Assembly (NCBI GenBank): GCA_938082375.1
Contig: CALKCJ010000007.1
Coordinates: 1-64,000, forward strand
DNA from: an uncultured Thermomicrobiaceae bacterium
GTDB lineage: Bacteria; Chloroflexota; Chloroflexia; Thermomicrobiales; Thermomicrobiaceae
DNA: 64,000 nt
Direction: 5' to 3'
Both the position numbers and the translations under genes were made by a program. Below, piece by piece: positions 1 through 8,701 of this stretch. Each line of letters begins with the position of its first letter. Position 1 is the first letter of the stretch. The notes below the pieces were generated by a model. The model saw only the letters and a list, made by a program, of their open reading frames with translations. It was not told where the DNA came from and did no database searches.

Positions 1-1
1 G

Positions 2-361
2 CGGCGGATTCAGCACGTCTCGATCACGGCCCCGCTCGATGGAGCCGAGACGGCGCGGCAGTTCTACGGCGGCGTGCTCGGCTTCCGGGAAAAGCCGGTG
101 CCGGAGACACTTGCGGGGTTGGACATCCTCGCCTGGTTCGAGGTCGGCCCGGACGAGCTGCATGTCGTTGGGCAGGACGAGCCCGGCCGCGGGAGCTCGC
201 GGCGGCACGTCTGTTTCGAGGTCGAGGATCTTCACGCCGTGCGCGCGGCGCTGGAGCAGGCTGGGTACGCTCCCTACGATGCGGCTCCGATTCCCGGGCG
301 GCCTCGCTTCTTCTGTCGCGATCCCTTCGGCAACCTGCTCGAGTTCATGGTCTTCGAGTAA
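2..361 (+). CDS. VOC/glyoxalase-fold protein (5' end outside the window)
   Basis: The frame is open from base 2, so the start lies upstream; a GTG at 74 would cut off the first beta strand and is not the true start. The visible 119 residues form the VOC fold: an opening strand with QHVSI, then helix and strands, then RHVCFEVED, and a closing RDPFGNLLEFMVFE. Members of this superfamily bind a metal through one His or Glu from each repeat unit; the His of QHVSI, the His of RHVCF and the Glu of LLEFM sit at the expected places. The families include glyoxalases, ring-cleaving dioxygenases and antibiotic-resistance proteins, and the fold alone does not tell which this is. The gene ends about 280 bp before the promoter of the next operon, so it is probably a separate unit. 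Confidence 0.75.
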   Translation, partial: RRIQHVSITAPLDGAETARQFYGGVLGFREKPVPETLAGLDILAWFEVGPDELHVVGQDEPGRGSSRRHVCFEVEDLHAVRAALEQAGYAPYDAAPIPGRPRFFCRDPFGNLLEFMVFE

Positions 362-637
362 CCGGCAGCGGGGCGCGCTCCGTTCTCTCGACACGGCTCT
401 ACTTCGTCCCGATGAGGATATTGGTGGCGCGTGCTCGTGGGCTCGTGCGGGAGCGCGGGGCGGCGCTGTGACGCCGGATCACGGTGCGCGGCGCGTCCAG
501 CGGCCAAAAGCTGTCGTCTCGCCACGGGGCCGTCGGGCGCGCCGACAGCGCCTGCACCGGCACTGGTCATTGGCTCGCGGTTTCCATAGCCCTCCCCGCT
601 CGTTTTGCCGGACAGACGCAACCCCACAGTGGTGGTC
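362..637. other. Intergenic region, no gene seen
   Basis: No credible coding sequence lies here. Open frames in this stretch have compositions typical of out-of-frame GC-rich DNA. It leads into the promoter at 638. Confidence 0.5.
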
Positions 638-666
638 TTGACACTCGCTCGATCATCGATTACGAT
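638..666 (+). promoter_or_regulatory. Sigma-70-type promoter of the livHMKGF catabolic operon
   Basis: A perfect -35 box TTGACA (638-643) is followed by 17 bp and a -10 box TACGAT (661-666, 4 of 6 consensus bases). The first gene of the operon begins about 90 bp downstream of the expected start point. The same architecture, TTGACA and a 17-18 bp spacer, recurs at three other places in the window, which supports it as the housekeeping promoter type here. Confidence 0.7.
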
Positions 667-678
667 CATCGATAATCG
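650..678 (+). promoter_or_regulatory. Tandem 13-bp repeat over the -10 box, probable operator
   Basis: Two 13-bp copies lie end to end: CGATCATCGATTA (650-662) and CGATCATCGATAA (663-675), differing at one base. They also form a dyad, CGATTA (657-662) and TAATCG (673-678). They cover the spacer end, the -10 box and the likely transcription start, the usual place for a repressor. The FCD-type GntR regulator at 7938-8666 in the same operon is the obvious candidate; this link is inference. Confidence 0.5.
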
Positions 679-764
679 GTGATCCATCTGACTCGGGCAT
701 CAGAGACCACTCGACCCATGCCGGGTGTCGCGCACAGCGGTCTCACGGAAACGGCTGAGGCACG

Positions 765-1634
765 GTGACTTGGACGCAGTTCATCACGGTAACCCTCAAC
801 GGTCTGACGCTGGCCGCGCTCTACTTCCTGGTGGCGGTGGGCTTCACCCTGATCTTCGGCCTGATGCGGGTCGTCAACCTTGCCCACGGCTCGCTCTATC
901 TCTTCGGCGGGTACGTGGGCTGGGCAGCGGCTGAGCGCTCCGGCAACTGGATCCTCGGTGCCGTGACGGCGGCCGCCGTTGCTGCCGTCACCGGTCTGGC
1001 CCTCCAGCAGGCGCTCCTGCGGCCGATCCAGGGACAAGATCTCCGTGAAGCACTGGTCACCATCGGCGTCTCGATCGTGGCCGCCGACTTGATGCTGGCC
1101 CAGTGGGGCGGCTTTACGTACGGCTTCTCCCCGCCTCGGTCGATCAGCGGCGGTGCGCGGCTACCAGTGCTCGACATCGGTTATCCGAAATACCGGCTGT
1201 TCCTCCTGGCCTTCGCCGTGTTCGTCGGCCTGGCGCTCTGGCTCCTGCTCACCCGCACCCGGCTCGGCATCACCATCCGGGCCGCCATCGATGACCGCGA
1301 CATGGTCTCAGCGGTGGGGATCAACGTACAGCGGCTCTTCGCGCTGATGTTCGCCTTCGGTGCCGGGCTCGCCGGGCTAGCCGGGGTGATCGGCGGCTCA
1401 GCGTTCTCGATCGCCTCCGGCGAAGACGCTCGCTACCTCTTGGCCTCGCTGATCGTGGTGATCATCGGGGGCATGGGCAGCCTGCCCGGTACGGCCGTGG
1501 CCTCGCTGCTGGTGGCGCTGGTGGAGCAGTATAGCCTGGCGCTCTTTCCCACCTATGCGGCCATCGTCAGCTTTCTCCTGATGGTGGTCGTCCTGGCGCT
1601 GCGACCACAGGGGCTATTTGGGAGGCCGGCATGA
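765..1634 (+). CDS. livH: Branched-chain amino acid-type ABC transporter permease LivH
   Basis: This is one of the two membrane subunits of a Liv/HAAT-type ABC importer. The 289 residues are largely hydrophobic with about eight membrane segments, within the usual length. The opening NGLTLAALYFLVAVGFTLIFG and the segment around VNLAHGSLYLFGGYVG are hallmarks of LivH. It starts at GTG 765 behind a purine-rich GGCTGAGG. It is the first gene behind the promoter at 638 and overlaps livM by 4 bp, so the two are translationally coupled. Liv-type importers take up amino acids, but relatives move urea, amides, benzoates and other small carboxylates. Given the catabolic genes downstream, the substrate here is probably not leucine. 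Confidence 0.9.
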   Translation: MTWTQFITVTLNGLTLAALYFLVAVGFTLIFGLMRVVNLAHGSLYLFGGYVGWAAAERSGNWILGAVTAAAVAAVTGLALQQALLRPIQGQDLREALVTIGVSIVAADLMLAQWGGFTYGFSPPRSISGGARLPVLDIGYPKYRLFLLAFAVFVGLALWLLLTRTRLGITIRAAIDDRDMVSAVGINVQRLFALMFAFGAGLAGLAGVIGGSAFSIASGEDARYLLASLIVVIIGGMGSLPGTAVASLLVALVEQYSLALFPTYAAIVSFLLMVVVLALRPQGLFGRPA

Positions 1635-2656
1635 GTGCGCTGGCTTCGCCTCGCACCATGCTCACGCTGCTCGTGGTCGGGCTGCTGGCGACGTTCCCGC
1701 TGTGGGGCAGCGCCTACTTCGTCGGGCGGGTATTTAGCCCAGCGCTCTTCCTCGGCATCGCGGCGCTCAGCCTCGCTTTTCTGGCGGGCTACGGGGGGAT
1801 GATCTCGCTCGCCCAGATGACCATCTTCGGCCTGGCCGGCTACGGCTATGGCGTGCTCACGGTCACCCACGGCCAGCCGTGGTGGGTCGGCGTGATCGGT
1901 GGCCTCGCGGCGGCGACGCTGGCAGCTTTCCTCTTCGGGCTCGTCGCGGTGCGCACGCGTGGGATCTACTTCCTGATGATTACGCTGGCGCTTGGGATGG
2001 TCGTCTACGCGCTCGCCAACCAAAACCGCTCCATCTTCGGCGGGCATACCGGCATCCTCGGCATCCGGGCTCCAGAGGTCAGCGGCCACCTGTTGACTGA
2101 GCGGGCGCTCTTCTACGAGCTCTGCCTGGCGGTGGCGCTGGCGAGCTACCTCGGTGTGCGGTATCTCTTGCGGACGCCGTTCGGCCTCACCCTACAGGCG
2201 GTGCGCGATAACCCACGGCGACTTGCTGCCCTCGGCTACCATGTGGCGCTGCACCGGCTGGCGGCGTTCACCTTCGCCGGATTTCTGGCTGCGTGCGGCG
2301 GGCTGCTGGGGGTCTGGTACAACGGCGCCATCTCCCCCACCACGATCGACGTCACCAGGTTGATCAACGTGCTGGTGATGGCGGTGATCGGCGGGCTGGC
2401 CTCGGTCGAAGGCGCCTTTCTCGGAGCCTTGGCATTCGTCCTGGTGACGAACTTCGCCAGTTCGTTCACCGAGCGCTTCAACACCGTCATCGGTCTTACC
2501 TTCCTTGCCATCGTGCTCTTCTCGCCGGAAGGACTAAGCGGGCTGGTGGCGCGACCGGTCGAGCTGCTTCGGCGACAGAGCCGGGCGCGACAGCGGGCCC
2601 GTGATGAGCTGGATGAGTTGAGCGTGCAGCAGGCGATTGGTCATCAAGACGAGTGA
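1631..2656 (+). CDS. livM: Branched-chain amino acid-type ABC transporter permease LivM
   Basis: This is the second membrane subunit, 341 residues with about nine to ten membrane segments. The motif AGYGGMISLAQMTIFGLAGYG (near residues 55-75) matches the conserved loop of LivM proteins (LxxGYxGxxSLGxxxFxGxGAY). The cytoplasmic coupling region lies around residues 180-200. The C-terminal tail after the last helix is charged, including RQSRARQRARDELDEL. It starts inside the livH stop (ATGA overlap) and is followed after 15 bp by the binding-protein gene. Confidence 0.9.
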   Translation: MSALASPRTMLTLLVVGLLATFPLWGSAYFVGRVFSPALFLGIAALSLAFLAGYGGMISLAQMTIFGLAGYGYGVLTVTHGQPWWVGVIGGLAAATLAAFLFGLVAVRTRGIYFLMITLALGMVVYALANQNRSIFGGHTGILGIRAPEVSGHLLTERALFYELCLAVALASYLGVRYLLRTPFGLTLQAVRDNPRRLAALGYHVALHRLAAFTFAGFLAACGGLLGVWYNGAISPTTIDVTRLINVLVMAVIGGLASVEGAFLGALAFVLVTNFASSFTERFNTVIGLTFLAIVLFSPEGLSGLVARPVELLRRQSRARQRARDELDELSVQQAIGHQDE

Positions 2657-2671
2657 GAGGAGGGGAGTTCC

Positions 2672-4111
2672 ATGCTCGATGGAGGAAACCGAAAGCGGTT
2701 GAGCCGGCGCGAACTCTTGCGACGGGCCGGGCTGCTCGGACTGGTGGTGCCGGTTGCCTCGGGGTTGCTCGCTGCCTGCGCGCGTGAGGAGGCGACGCCG
2801 ACCGCGGCCCCGTCCGCAGCTTCCCCGACCGCGGCCCCGGCAGCCACGCCGACGACCGTCGCGGCTCAAACCCCTGCAGCCGCGGCCTCGCCCACCGTCA
2901 CGGTCGGCCCGGCAGCCGGTGAAATCGTCATCGGCGTGCTCGCAACGCTCGAGGGCGCGTTCGCGCTGTTCGGCGATGAGGGTGTGCGCGGCGTCGAGAT
3001 GGCGATTGCGGAGTTCGGCGGTGAGATCGGTGGGAAGAAGCTCCGCATCGTAAAGGAGAGCACCGATGCCACCCCGCAGGTCGCGCGCGAGAAGGCGCGC
3101 AAGCTGATCGAACAGGCTCGCGTCGACCTCATCGTCGGGCCGCTCTCCGGTGATGAAGGGCTGGCGATCCGTGACTACGCCAAGACGGTGCCGGACAAGA
3201 CGTTCGTCAACGGCACCTCGGCAGCGCAGGACACGACGCTGCGCGACCCGGCACCCAACTTCTTCCGCTTCTCGACCGACGGCGTGCAGTGGATGGCAGG
3301 GCTGGGCACCTACTGCTACCAGGAGAAAGGCTACCGGCGCGTGGCCACGCTCGGGGAGGACTACTCCTACCCCTACAGCCAGGTAGCCGGCTTCCTGCTC
3401 GAGTTCTGCCGACTGGGTGGCGAGGTCGCGGCCCAGTTCTGGGTACCGATCGGCACGCGGGACTACAGCTCGGTCATCGGCTCGATGCCCACGGACATCG
3501 ACGCTATCTACGTGATCCTCGGCGGCTCCGATGCGGTCAACTTCCTGCAGGCCTACGCAGACTTCGGTGGCCAAGCGGCCCTGATCGGCGGGAGCTCCAC
3601 GATCGACCAGAACGTGCTGGAGGCGAAAGGGAACATCCGGCAGCGAGTCATCGGCATCCCTGGCGCCGGGCCGGTGGCCGCAGACAACCCCGATCCTGCC
3701 TGGCAGGCCTGGGTTAAGGCCTACAAGGAGCAGTTCCCGCAAGGGCTCACCACGCCGTCGCTCTTCGCCTGGGGCTACTACGTCAATGCGAAGGGGTTGC
3801 TGCTGGGTCTGCGGGAGGTTAATGGCGACCTGAGCGACGGACAGAAGAAGCTGCAGGCGGCGCTGGCCAAAGTCGAGTTCGACGGCCCCACCGGGCACAT
3901 CAAGCTCGACAAGAACCGCCAGGCCATCGCCAACAACTACGTGACCGAGGTGGCGGAGGGGCCAGACGGCAACCTGTACAATAAGCTGGTCAAGGTGGTC
4001 GAAGGCGTGAACCAGACGCTCGGCTTGCCCGAGGAGCAGTATCTGGCCCTCGGATCGTTCACGCGCGACAACCCGAAGTGCGAGGATATTCACCGCGCCT
4101 TCGGTTCTTAG
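2672..4111 (+). CDS. livK: Liv-type substrate-binding lipoprotein
   Basis: This periplasmic-binding-fold protein (479 aa) should deliver substrate to LivHM. The N-terminus has SRRELLRRAGLLGL followed by a hydrophobic stretch and LLAAC, a lipobox; the twin-arginine-like start may direct export by the Tat route. A low-complexity Ala/Pro/Thr linker covers residues about 45-85, then the Peripla_BP_6 domain begins with IVIGVLATLEGAFALFGDEG. The segments VDLIVGPLSGDEGLAIRD and FVNGTSAAQDTTLRD line the ligand site in this family. A good Shine-Dalgarno, GAGAGGAGGGG, precedes ATG 2672. The ligand cannot be read from the sequence. Confidence 0.9.
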   Translation: MLDGGNRKRLSRRELLRRAGLLGLVVPVASGLLAACAREEATPTAAPSAASPTAAPAATPTTVAAQTPAAAASPTVTVGPAAGEIVIGVLATLEGAFALFGDEGVRGVEMAIAEFGGEIGGKKLRIVKESTDATPQVAREKARKLIEQARVDLIVGPLSGDEGLAIRDYAKTVPDKTFVNGTSAAQDTTLRDPAPNFFRFSTDGVQWMAGLGTYCYQEKGYRRVATLGEDYSYPYSQVAGFLLEFCRLGGEVAAQFWVPIGTRDYSSVIGSMPTDIDAIYVILGGSDAVNFLQAYADFGGQAALIGGSSTIDQNVLEAKGNIRQRVIGIPGAGPVAADNPDPAWQAWVKAYKEQFPQGLTTPSLFAWGYYVNAKGLLLGLREVNGDLSDGQKKLQAALAKVEFDGPTGHIKLDKNRQAIANNYVTEVAEGPDGNLYNKLVKVVEGVNQTLGLPEEQYLALGSFTRDNPKCEDIHRAFGS

Positions 4112-4126
4112 AGACGGTCGCACTCG

Positions 4127-4906
4127 ATGGTCACCGTGCAGGCCACACCGGCGCAAGCGATCGGCCACGCCCTGGAGCTCCAAGGCGTGAGCCGGCGTTT
4201 CGGTGGCCTGTGGGCCGTCGAGGATGTCTCACTCAGCCTGGCCCCCGGAGAGCGCCGGGCGATCATCGGCCCGAACGGCGCGGGCAAAACGACGCTGTTC
4301 AACCTGATCGCGGGCGACCTGCGGCCGACCAGCGGAACCATCCGGTTCTACGGTGACGACATCACGCGGCTGCCGCCGCACGAGCGTATCCGCCTGGGCA
4401 TCGCTCGCACCTACCAGACACCGCTCGTCTTCCCGCGCCTGAGCGTGCTGGACAACCTCTACCTTGCGGCGCGCGGCGTGCGTCCTTGGCGCATGAGCCT
4501 GCGGCGCCCGCGTGCCAGCGACCCCGAAATCGTGAGGGCGCGGCAGCTCGCGGAGCAGGTGGAGCTCGGCCACGCGATCCACGCGCTCGCTGGCGCGCTC
4601 GCCCACGGCCAGCAGCGGCAGCTCGAACTGGGGATGACGCTGGCGTCCAATCCTCGACTCCTGCTCCTCGATGAGCCGGCCGCCGGCCTCTCGCCTGCCG
4701 AGCGCGAGCTGCTCACCGGCCTACTCCTTGGGCTCGATTCGGCCATGACGATCCTGCTGGTGGAGCATGACATGGACGTGGCGTTCCGGGTGGCCCGGCA
4801 AGTCACCGTGATGCACGAGGGGCGGGTGATTGCGCAAGGCACTCCGGGTGAGGTCAGTGCCGACGAGGTGGTGCAACAGGTGTACCTGGGGGTGCGCCAT
4901 GGCTAG
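4127..4906 (+). CDS. livG: Liv-type ABC transporter ATPase LivG
   Basis: This cytoplasmic ATPase subunit has 259 residues. It shows Walker A GPNGAGKTT (near residue 48), a Q-loop in ARTYQTPLVFPRL, Walker B LLLLDEPAAGLSP, and the switch His in VEHDMDVAF. The ABC signature is LAHGQQRQLELGMTLA, with AHGQQ in place of the usual SGGQQ, a common variation in LivG. The C-terminal segment of the family (residues 200-255) is present. It starts 15 bp after the binding-protein gene. Confidence 0.92.
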   Translation: MVTVQATPAQAIGHALELQGVSRRFGGLWAVEDVSLSLAPGERRAIIGPNGAGKTTLFNLIAGDLRPTSGTIRFYGDDITRLPPHERIRLGIARTYQTPLVFPRLSVLDNLYLAARGVRPWRMSLRRPRASDPEIVRARQLAEQVELGHAIHALAGALAHGQQRQLELGMTLASNPRLLLLDEPAAGLSPAERELLTGLLLGLDSAMTILLVEHDMDVAFRVARQVTVMHEGRVIAQGTPGEVSADEVVQQVYLGVRHG

Positions 4907-4995
4907 AGCGCATCGCGTAGCCGATCGCAGGGTCGGTGCCGCCGTTCACGAGCTCGAGGCAGCCTGTGGCTACTCCAGTCGACGATAGGGAGAAC

Positions 4996-5733
4996 ATGGC
5001 CGTGCCTGACCACCTGCTGGAGATCCAGGATCTCCACGCCTACTATGGCCAGAGTCACATCCTCCAGGGCGTGAATCTCACGGTCGCTCGCGAGCCGCTG
5101 GCGCTGCTCGGCCGCAACGGCATGGGCAAGACCACACTCTGCCAGGCGCTGGTTGGGCTCGTCCCGGCGGTGCGCGGCTCGGCCCGCTTCGACGGCCAGG
5201 AGCTTGTTGGCCGGCGGCCGCACGAAATCGCTTCCGCGGGCATCGGCTACGTCCCACAGGGGCGGCGGATCTTCCCCTCCCTGACGGTCGAGGAGCACCT
5301 CCGGCTGGTGGCGCGGAGGGAGAGCGACCGCCAGAACGGGTGGACGCCGGCGCGCGTGTACGAGCTCTTCCCCCAGCTTGCCGAGCGGCGGCAACACCGG
5401 GCCGGCGCGCTCTCCGGCGGCGAGCAGCAGATGCTGGCGATCGGCCGGGCGCTGCTGACCAATCCGCGGCTGCTGATCATGGACGAGCCGTCGGAAGGGC
5501 TGGCGCCAGTGGTCGTGGAGCACCTGATCGAGGTGCTGAGGCAGCTCTCGACCCAGGGGCTGGGGATGCTGGTGGTCGAGCAGCGGCTCGCGGTGGCGAC
5601 GGCGCTCGCTGAACGGATCGCGATCATGGTGACTGGGCGGATCGTACTCGAAACCACAGCATCGGCGCTGCTCGCCGATCCGGCGATCCAGCAGCAATAT
5701 CTGGGCGTGAGTCCGCGACGTGAGGTGGCCTGA
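4996..5733 (+). CDS. livF: Liv-type ABC transporter ATPase LivF
   Basis: This is the second ATPase subunit, 245 residues from ATG 4996, which follows AGGGAGA at the right distance. An in-frame upstream start at 4936 would add 20 residues unlike the family and is rejected. Walker A is GRNGMGKTT, the signature ALSGGEQQMLAIGRAL is canonical, Walker B is LLIMDEPSEGLAP, and the switch region reads VVEQRLAVA. It completes a five-gene importer in the order H-M-K-G-F. Confidence 0.92.
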   Translation: MAVPDHLLEIQDLHAYYGQSHILQGVNLTVAREPLALLGRNGMGKTTLCQALVGLVPAVRGSARFDGQELVGRRPHEIASAGIGYVPQGRRIFPSLTVEEHLRLVARRESDRQNGWTPARVYELFPQLAERRQHRAGALSGGEQQMLAIGRALLTNPRLLIMDEPSEGLAPVVVEHLIEVLRQLSTQGLGMLVVEQRLAVATALAERIAIMVTGRIVLETTASALLADPAIQQQYLGVSPRREVA

Positions 5734-5755
5734 GCTTGGGCTGGAGGGTACACGC

Positions 5756-6994
5756 GTGGCGACGGTCGTCTTGCTGGGCACGCTTGATACGAAAGGCATC
5801 GAGTACGACTACCTGCGGGCGCGCCTGCGTGATGCCGGCTGCGAGGTGATCCTGGTCGACACCGGGGTGCTGGGGCAGCCGCTCGCGACTCCCGACATTT
5901 CTCGCGAGGAAGTGGCACGCGCGGCCGGCGCCGATGTTGCTGAGCTGGCTGCCCGTGGCGACCGGGGCGCCGCGATCGAGACGATGGCCGCTGGCGCGAG
6001 GGCAGTCGTGCTCGATCTGTTTCAGCAGGGTCGGCTGCACGGGATCCTGGCGTTGGGCGGTTCAGGCGGCTCGGCGCTCGCGACGCCGGCAATGCGCGCG
6101 CTGCCGATCGGTGTCCCCAAGCTGATGGTCTCCACACTCGCCTCCGGCGATACGCGTCCCTACGTCGGCGCTAGCGACCTCGCCATGTTGTACCCGGTCG
6201 TCGATATCGCCGGCATCAACCGGATCTCGGAGCGTATCCTCACGAACGCTGCGGCCGCCATCGCAGGCATGGCGAGGGGCTACGAGTCGTTCCAACCGTC
6301 AGCAGCGAGCAAGCTGCTGATCGGCGCGACCATGTTCGGGGTGACCACGCCCTGTGTGACGGAGGCGCGCAAGGTGCTCGAGGAGCGCGGCTACGAGGTG
6401 TTGGTCTTCCACGCCACCGGCACCGGTGGCCAGGCGATGGAGGCGCTCGTCGAGGCCGGCTACCTGGCCGGCGTGCTTGACGTGACGACCACCGAGCTGG
6501 CCGACGAGCTGGTCGGTGGCGTCCTTTCCGCTGGCCCCCAGCGCCTGGAAGCCGCCGGCAAGGCCGGTGTCCCGCAAGTGGTCTCGCTCGGCGCTCTGGA
6601 TATGGTCAACTTCGGACCGATCGACACCGTGCCGGAGCGCTTCCGCGGGCGCACCCTCTACAAGCACAACCCCACGGTAACGCTGATGCGCACGACGCCA
6701 GAGGAATGTGCTGAACTGGGGCGGATGATCGCCCGCAAGCTGAACCAGGCACGCGGGCCGCTGGCAGTCTTCATCCCGCTCCGCGGCGTCTCGTTGATCT
6801 CGAAGGAAGGCGGCCCGTTCTACGACCCAGAAGCCGACCAGGCGCTGATCGAGAACCTCAAAGCCAACCTGCGACCGGATATCGAAGTGCATGAATGGGA
6901 CACCGACATCAACGATTCCGCCCTTGCGCGGGCGATGGCGGAGCGCCTGGACGAGCTGATCCGAGCCCAGGCCGTAGCGCGAGCGGAGGTGTAG
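5756..6994 (+). CDS. Tm-1-like ATP-binding domain protein (UPF0261)
   Basis: The 412 residues match the UPF0261/Tm-1-like family: the opening [18 protein letters not shown], then [33 protein letters not shown] and a closing [18 protein letters not shown] are all characteristic. The N-terminal part of the tomato antiviral protein Tm-1 belongs to this family and binds ATP; the bacterial enzymes have no settled reaction. GTG 5756 is chosen because GGAGGG lies just upstream; a longer version from 5720 would overlap livF. It is followed after 2 bp by a TIM-barrel gene, the partner that is fused to it in plants and fungi. Confidence 0.85.
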   Translation: MATVVLLGTLDTKGIEYDYLRARLRDAGCEVILVDTGVLGQPLATPDISREEVARAAGADVAELAARGDRGAAIETMAAGARAVVLDLFQQGRLHGILALGGSGGSALATPAMRALPIGVPKLMVSTLASGDTRPYVGASDLAMLYPVVDIAGINRISERILTNAAAAIAGMARGYESFQPSAASKLLIGATMFGVTTPCVTEARKVLEERGYEVLVFHATGTGGQAMEALVEAGYLAGVLDVTTTELADELVGGVLSAGPQRLEAAGKAGVPQVVSLGALDMVNFGPIDTVPERFRGRTLYKHNPTVTLMRTTPEECAELGRMIARKLNQARGPLAVFIPLRGVSLISKEGGPFYDPEADQALIENLKANLRPDIEVHEWDTDINDSALARAMAERLDELIRAQAVARAEV

Positions 6995-6996
6995 GG

Positions 6997-7839
6997 ATGA
7001 GCGGGCTGCCAATGACCCGAGCGGAAGCGCTCGCCCGGTTGCGCGCGACCGTCGCCGCCGGGGGCGTGATTATCGGTGCTGGAGCGGGCACCGGGCTCTC
7101 GGCGAAGTGTGCCGAGGCGGGTGGTGCCGACCTGATCATCATCTACAACTCCGGCCGGTACCGCATGGCCGGCCGCGGCTCCCTGGCCGGCCTGATGCCC
7201 TACGGCGACGCCAACGCGATCGTGGTCGAGATGGCGGCGGAGGTCTTGCCGATCGTCAAGCACACCCCGGTACTGGCCGGGGTGTGCGGCACCGATCCGT
7301 TCCGCCTGATGCCGGTCTTCCTACGCCAGCTCAAGGAGATGGGCTTCGTCGGCGTCCAGAACTTTCCCACTGTCGGCTTGATCGACGGAGTCTTCCGGCA
7401 GAACCTCGAGGAGACCGGTATGGGGTTCGACCTCGAGATCAAGATGATCCGCCAGGCGCATGAGCTCGATCTCTTGACTGCGCCCTACGTCTTCGACCCC
7501 GAGCAGGCGCGGGCGATGGCGGAGGCCGGGGCCGACGTGCTGGTGCCGCACCTCGGGTTGACGACCAAAGGGATGATCGGGGCGAAGACGGCAGTGACAC
7601 TCGACGAGGCGGTCGAGCGCGTGCAGGCGATGTGCGATGCCGCCAAAGCGGTCAACCCGGACATCATCGTGCTCTGCCACGGCGGGCCGATCGCCGAGCC
7701 GGAGGACGTGCAGTACGTGCTGGAGCGCACGCGGGGCGTGGTCGGGTTCTTCGGCGCCTCCAGCGTCGAGCGGTTGCCGACTGAGCGGGCGATGACCGAG
7801 ACCATGCAGCGGTTCAAGAGCCTGCGGCCCCAGGCCTGA
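6997..7839 (+). CDS. Phosphoenolpyruvate hydrolase-like TIM-barrel protein
   Basis: The 280 residues belong to the TIM-barrel family annotated as PEP hydrolase-like, the C-terminal half of plant Tm-1 proteins. Features include [64 protein letters not shown] and [16 protein letters not shown], all conserved in that family. Its activity is unproven in bacteria. ATG 6997 follows GGAGGTGTAGGG directly after the Tm-1-like gene, so the two are surely co-translated. An earlier in-frame start inside the upstream gene is not needed. Confidence 0.85.
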   Translation: MSGLPMTRAEALARLRATVAAGGVIIGAGAGTGLSAKCAEAGGADLIIIYNSGRYRMAGRGSLAGLMPYGDANAIVVEMAAEVLPIVKHTPVLAGVCGTDPFRLMPVFLRQLKEMGFVGVQNFPTVGLIDGVFRQNLEETGMGFDLEIKMIRQAHELDLLTAPYVFDPEQARAMAEAGADVLVPHLGLTTKGMIGAKTAVTLDEAVERVQAMCDAAKAVNPDIIVLCHGGPIAEPEDVQYVLERTRGVVGFFGASSVERLPTERAMTETMQRFKSLRPQA

Positions 7840-7937
7840 GCATGGGATGGCGAGCGGCTTCAAGGCGTCAAAGGGCACTAAATCGACGTGATGATCTCCT
7901 TCGATCGGGACAGGTTGGGTGGTCGCTTGGAGGGTGC

Positions 7938-8666
7938 ATGACGACAGGATCGAGACGCGGAAGTGCTTTGCCGGGGGCCGAGGCGCGCTCGAACCGGCGG
8001 CCGATTGCCCGCCGGGTTTTGCGCGACGAGATCAAGGAGTACCTGATCGAGGCGATTCTCCAAGGTGTGTTCAAACCAGGCGATCGGATCGTCGAAACCC
8101 GGATCGCCCAGGAGCTCGGTGTCAGCCAGACGCCGGTACGCGAGGCGCTGCGCGACCTGGAGATGCTCGGCTTCGTCGTCAGCTCTCCCTTCCGCGGCAC
8201 CCACGTCCGTGAGTTCACCGACGAGGAACTGGTGGAGATCTACCCCATCCGCGCCGCGATCGAAGGGGTGGCAGCGCGCGCCGCTGCCCAGCGGATCACC
8301 GCCCAGCAGATCCTCCAACTGGAGGAGCAGATCGACCGCATGCGCGAGGCATCGGCGGCCGGCGACGAGGCGGCCGCGATCGAGGCGGACGTGGCCTTTC
8401 ACCGCATCATTGTCGAGGCGTCCGGTAACCGGCTGCTCCAGCAGTTCTGGACGAGCTTGAGCCTGGCCACAACCACGTACCTGACCTTCACGGCGGTCAA
8501 GCGTGCGCTCGGCGGGTTGGCCGAGCGCCACGAGCCGGTGTTGGAGGCGCTGCGTGCTCGCGACCCCGATCTGGCCGAACAGGTGATGCGTCGCCACATC
8601 GAGGAACCGGGCCGCTGGGTGTTGCAGGCACTGAAGGGCGCTCCTGCAGACGAGGCCGCGGAGTAG
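7938..8666 (+). CDS. GntR-family transcriptional regulator, FCD domain
   Basis: The 242-residue regulator has an N-terminal winged helix (residues about 25-90), including LGVSQTPVREALRDLEMLGFV, and a C-terminal helical FCD ligand-binding domain with EIYPIRAAIEGVAARAAA, DVAFHRIIVEASGN and the His region RHEPVLEALRARD. FCD domains often bind a metal through Asp and three His and sense carboxylic acids. The start at ATG 7938 follows GGAGGGTG; an upstream ATG at 7842 would add 32 unrelated residues. It sits inside the operon and probably represses the promoter at 638, where tandem repeats cover the -10 box. The 98 bp ahead contains GATGATC (7890-7896), the reverse of a core in that repeat. Confidence 0.85.
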   Translation: MTTGSRRGSALPGAEARSNRRPIARRVLRDEIKEYLIEAILQGVFKPGDRIVETRIAQELGVSQTPVREALRDLEMLGFVVSSPFRGTHVREFTDEELVEIYPIRAAIEGVAARAAAQRITAQQILQLEEQIDRMREASAAGDEAAAIEADVAFHRIIVEASGNRLLQQFWTSLSLATTTYLTFTAVKRALGGLAERHEPVLEALRARDPDLAEQVMRRHIEEPGRWVLQALKGAPADEAAE

Positions 8667-8701
8667 GGATGTTCAGGGTGAGCGACGCGAAGGAGAGCAG
8701 G

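Noticed and set aside
2534-4183. Open frame of 549 codons on the - strand
   Set aside because: It lies fully opposite the importer binding-protein gene and has the Arg/His-rich composition of an antisense shadow in GC-rich DNA.
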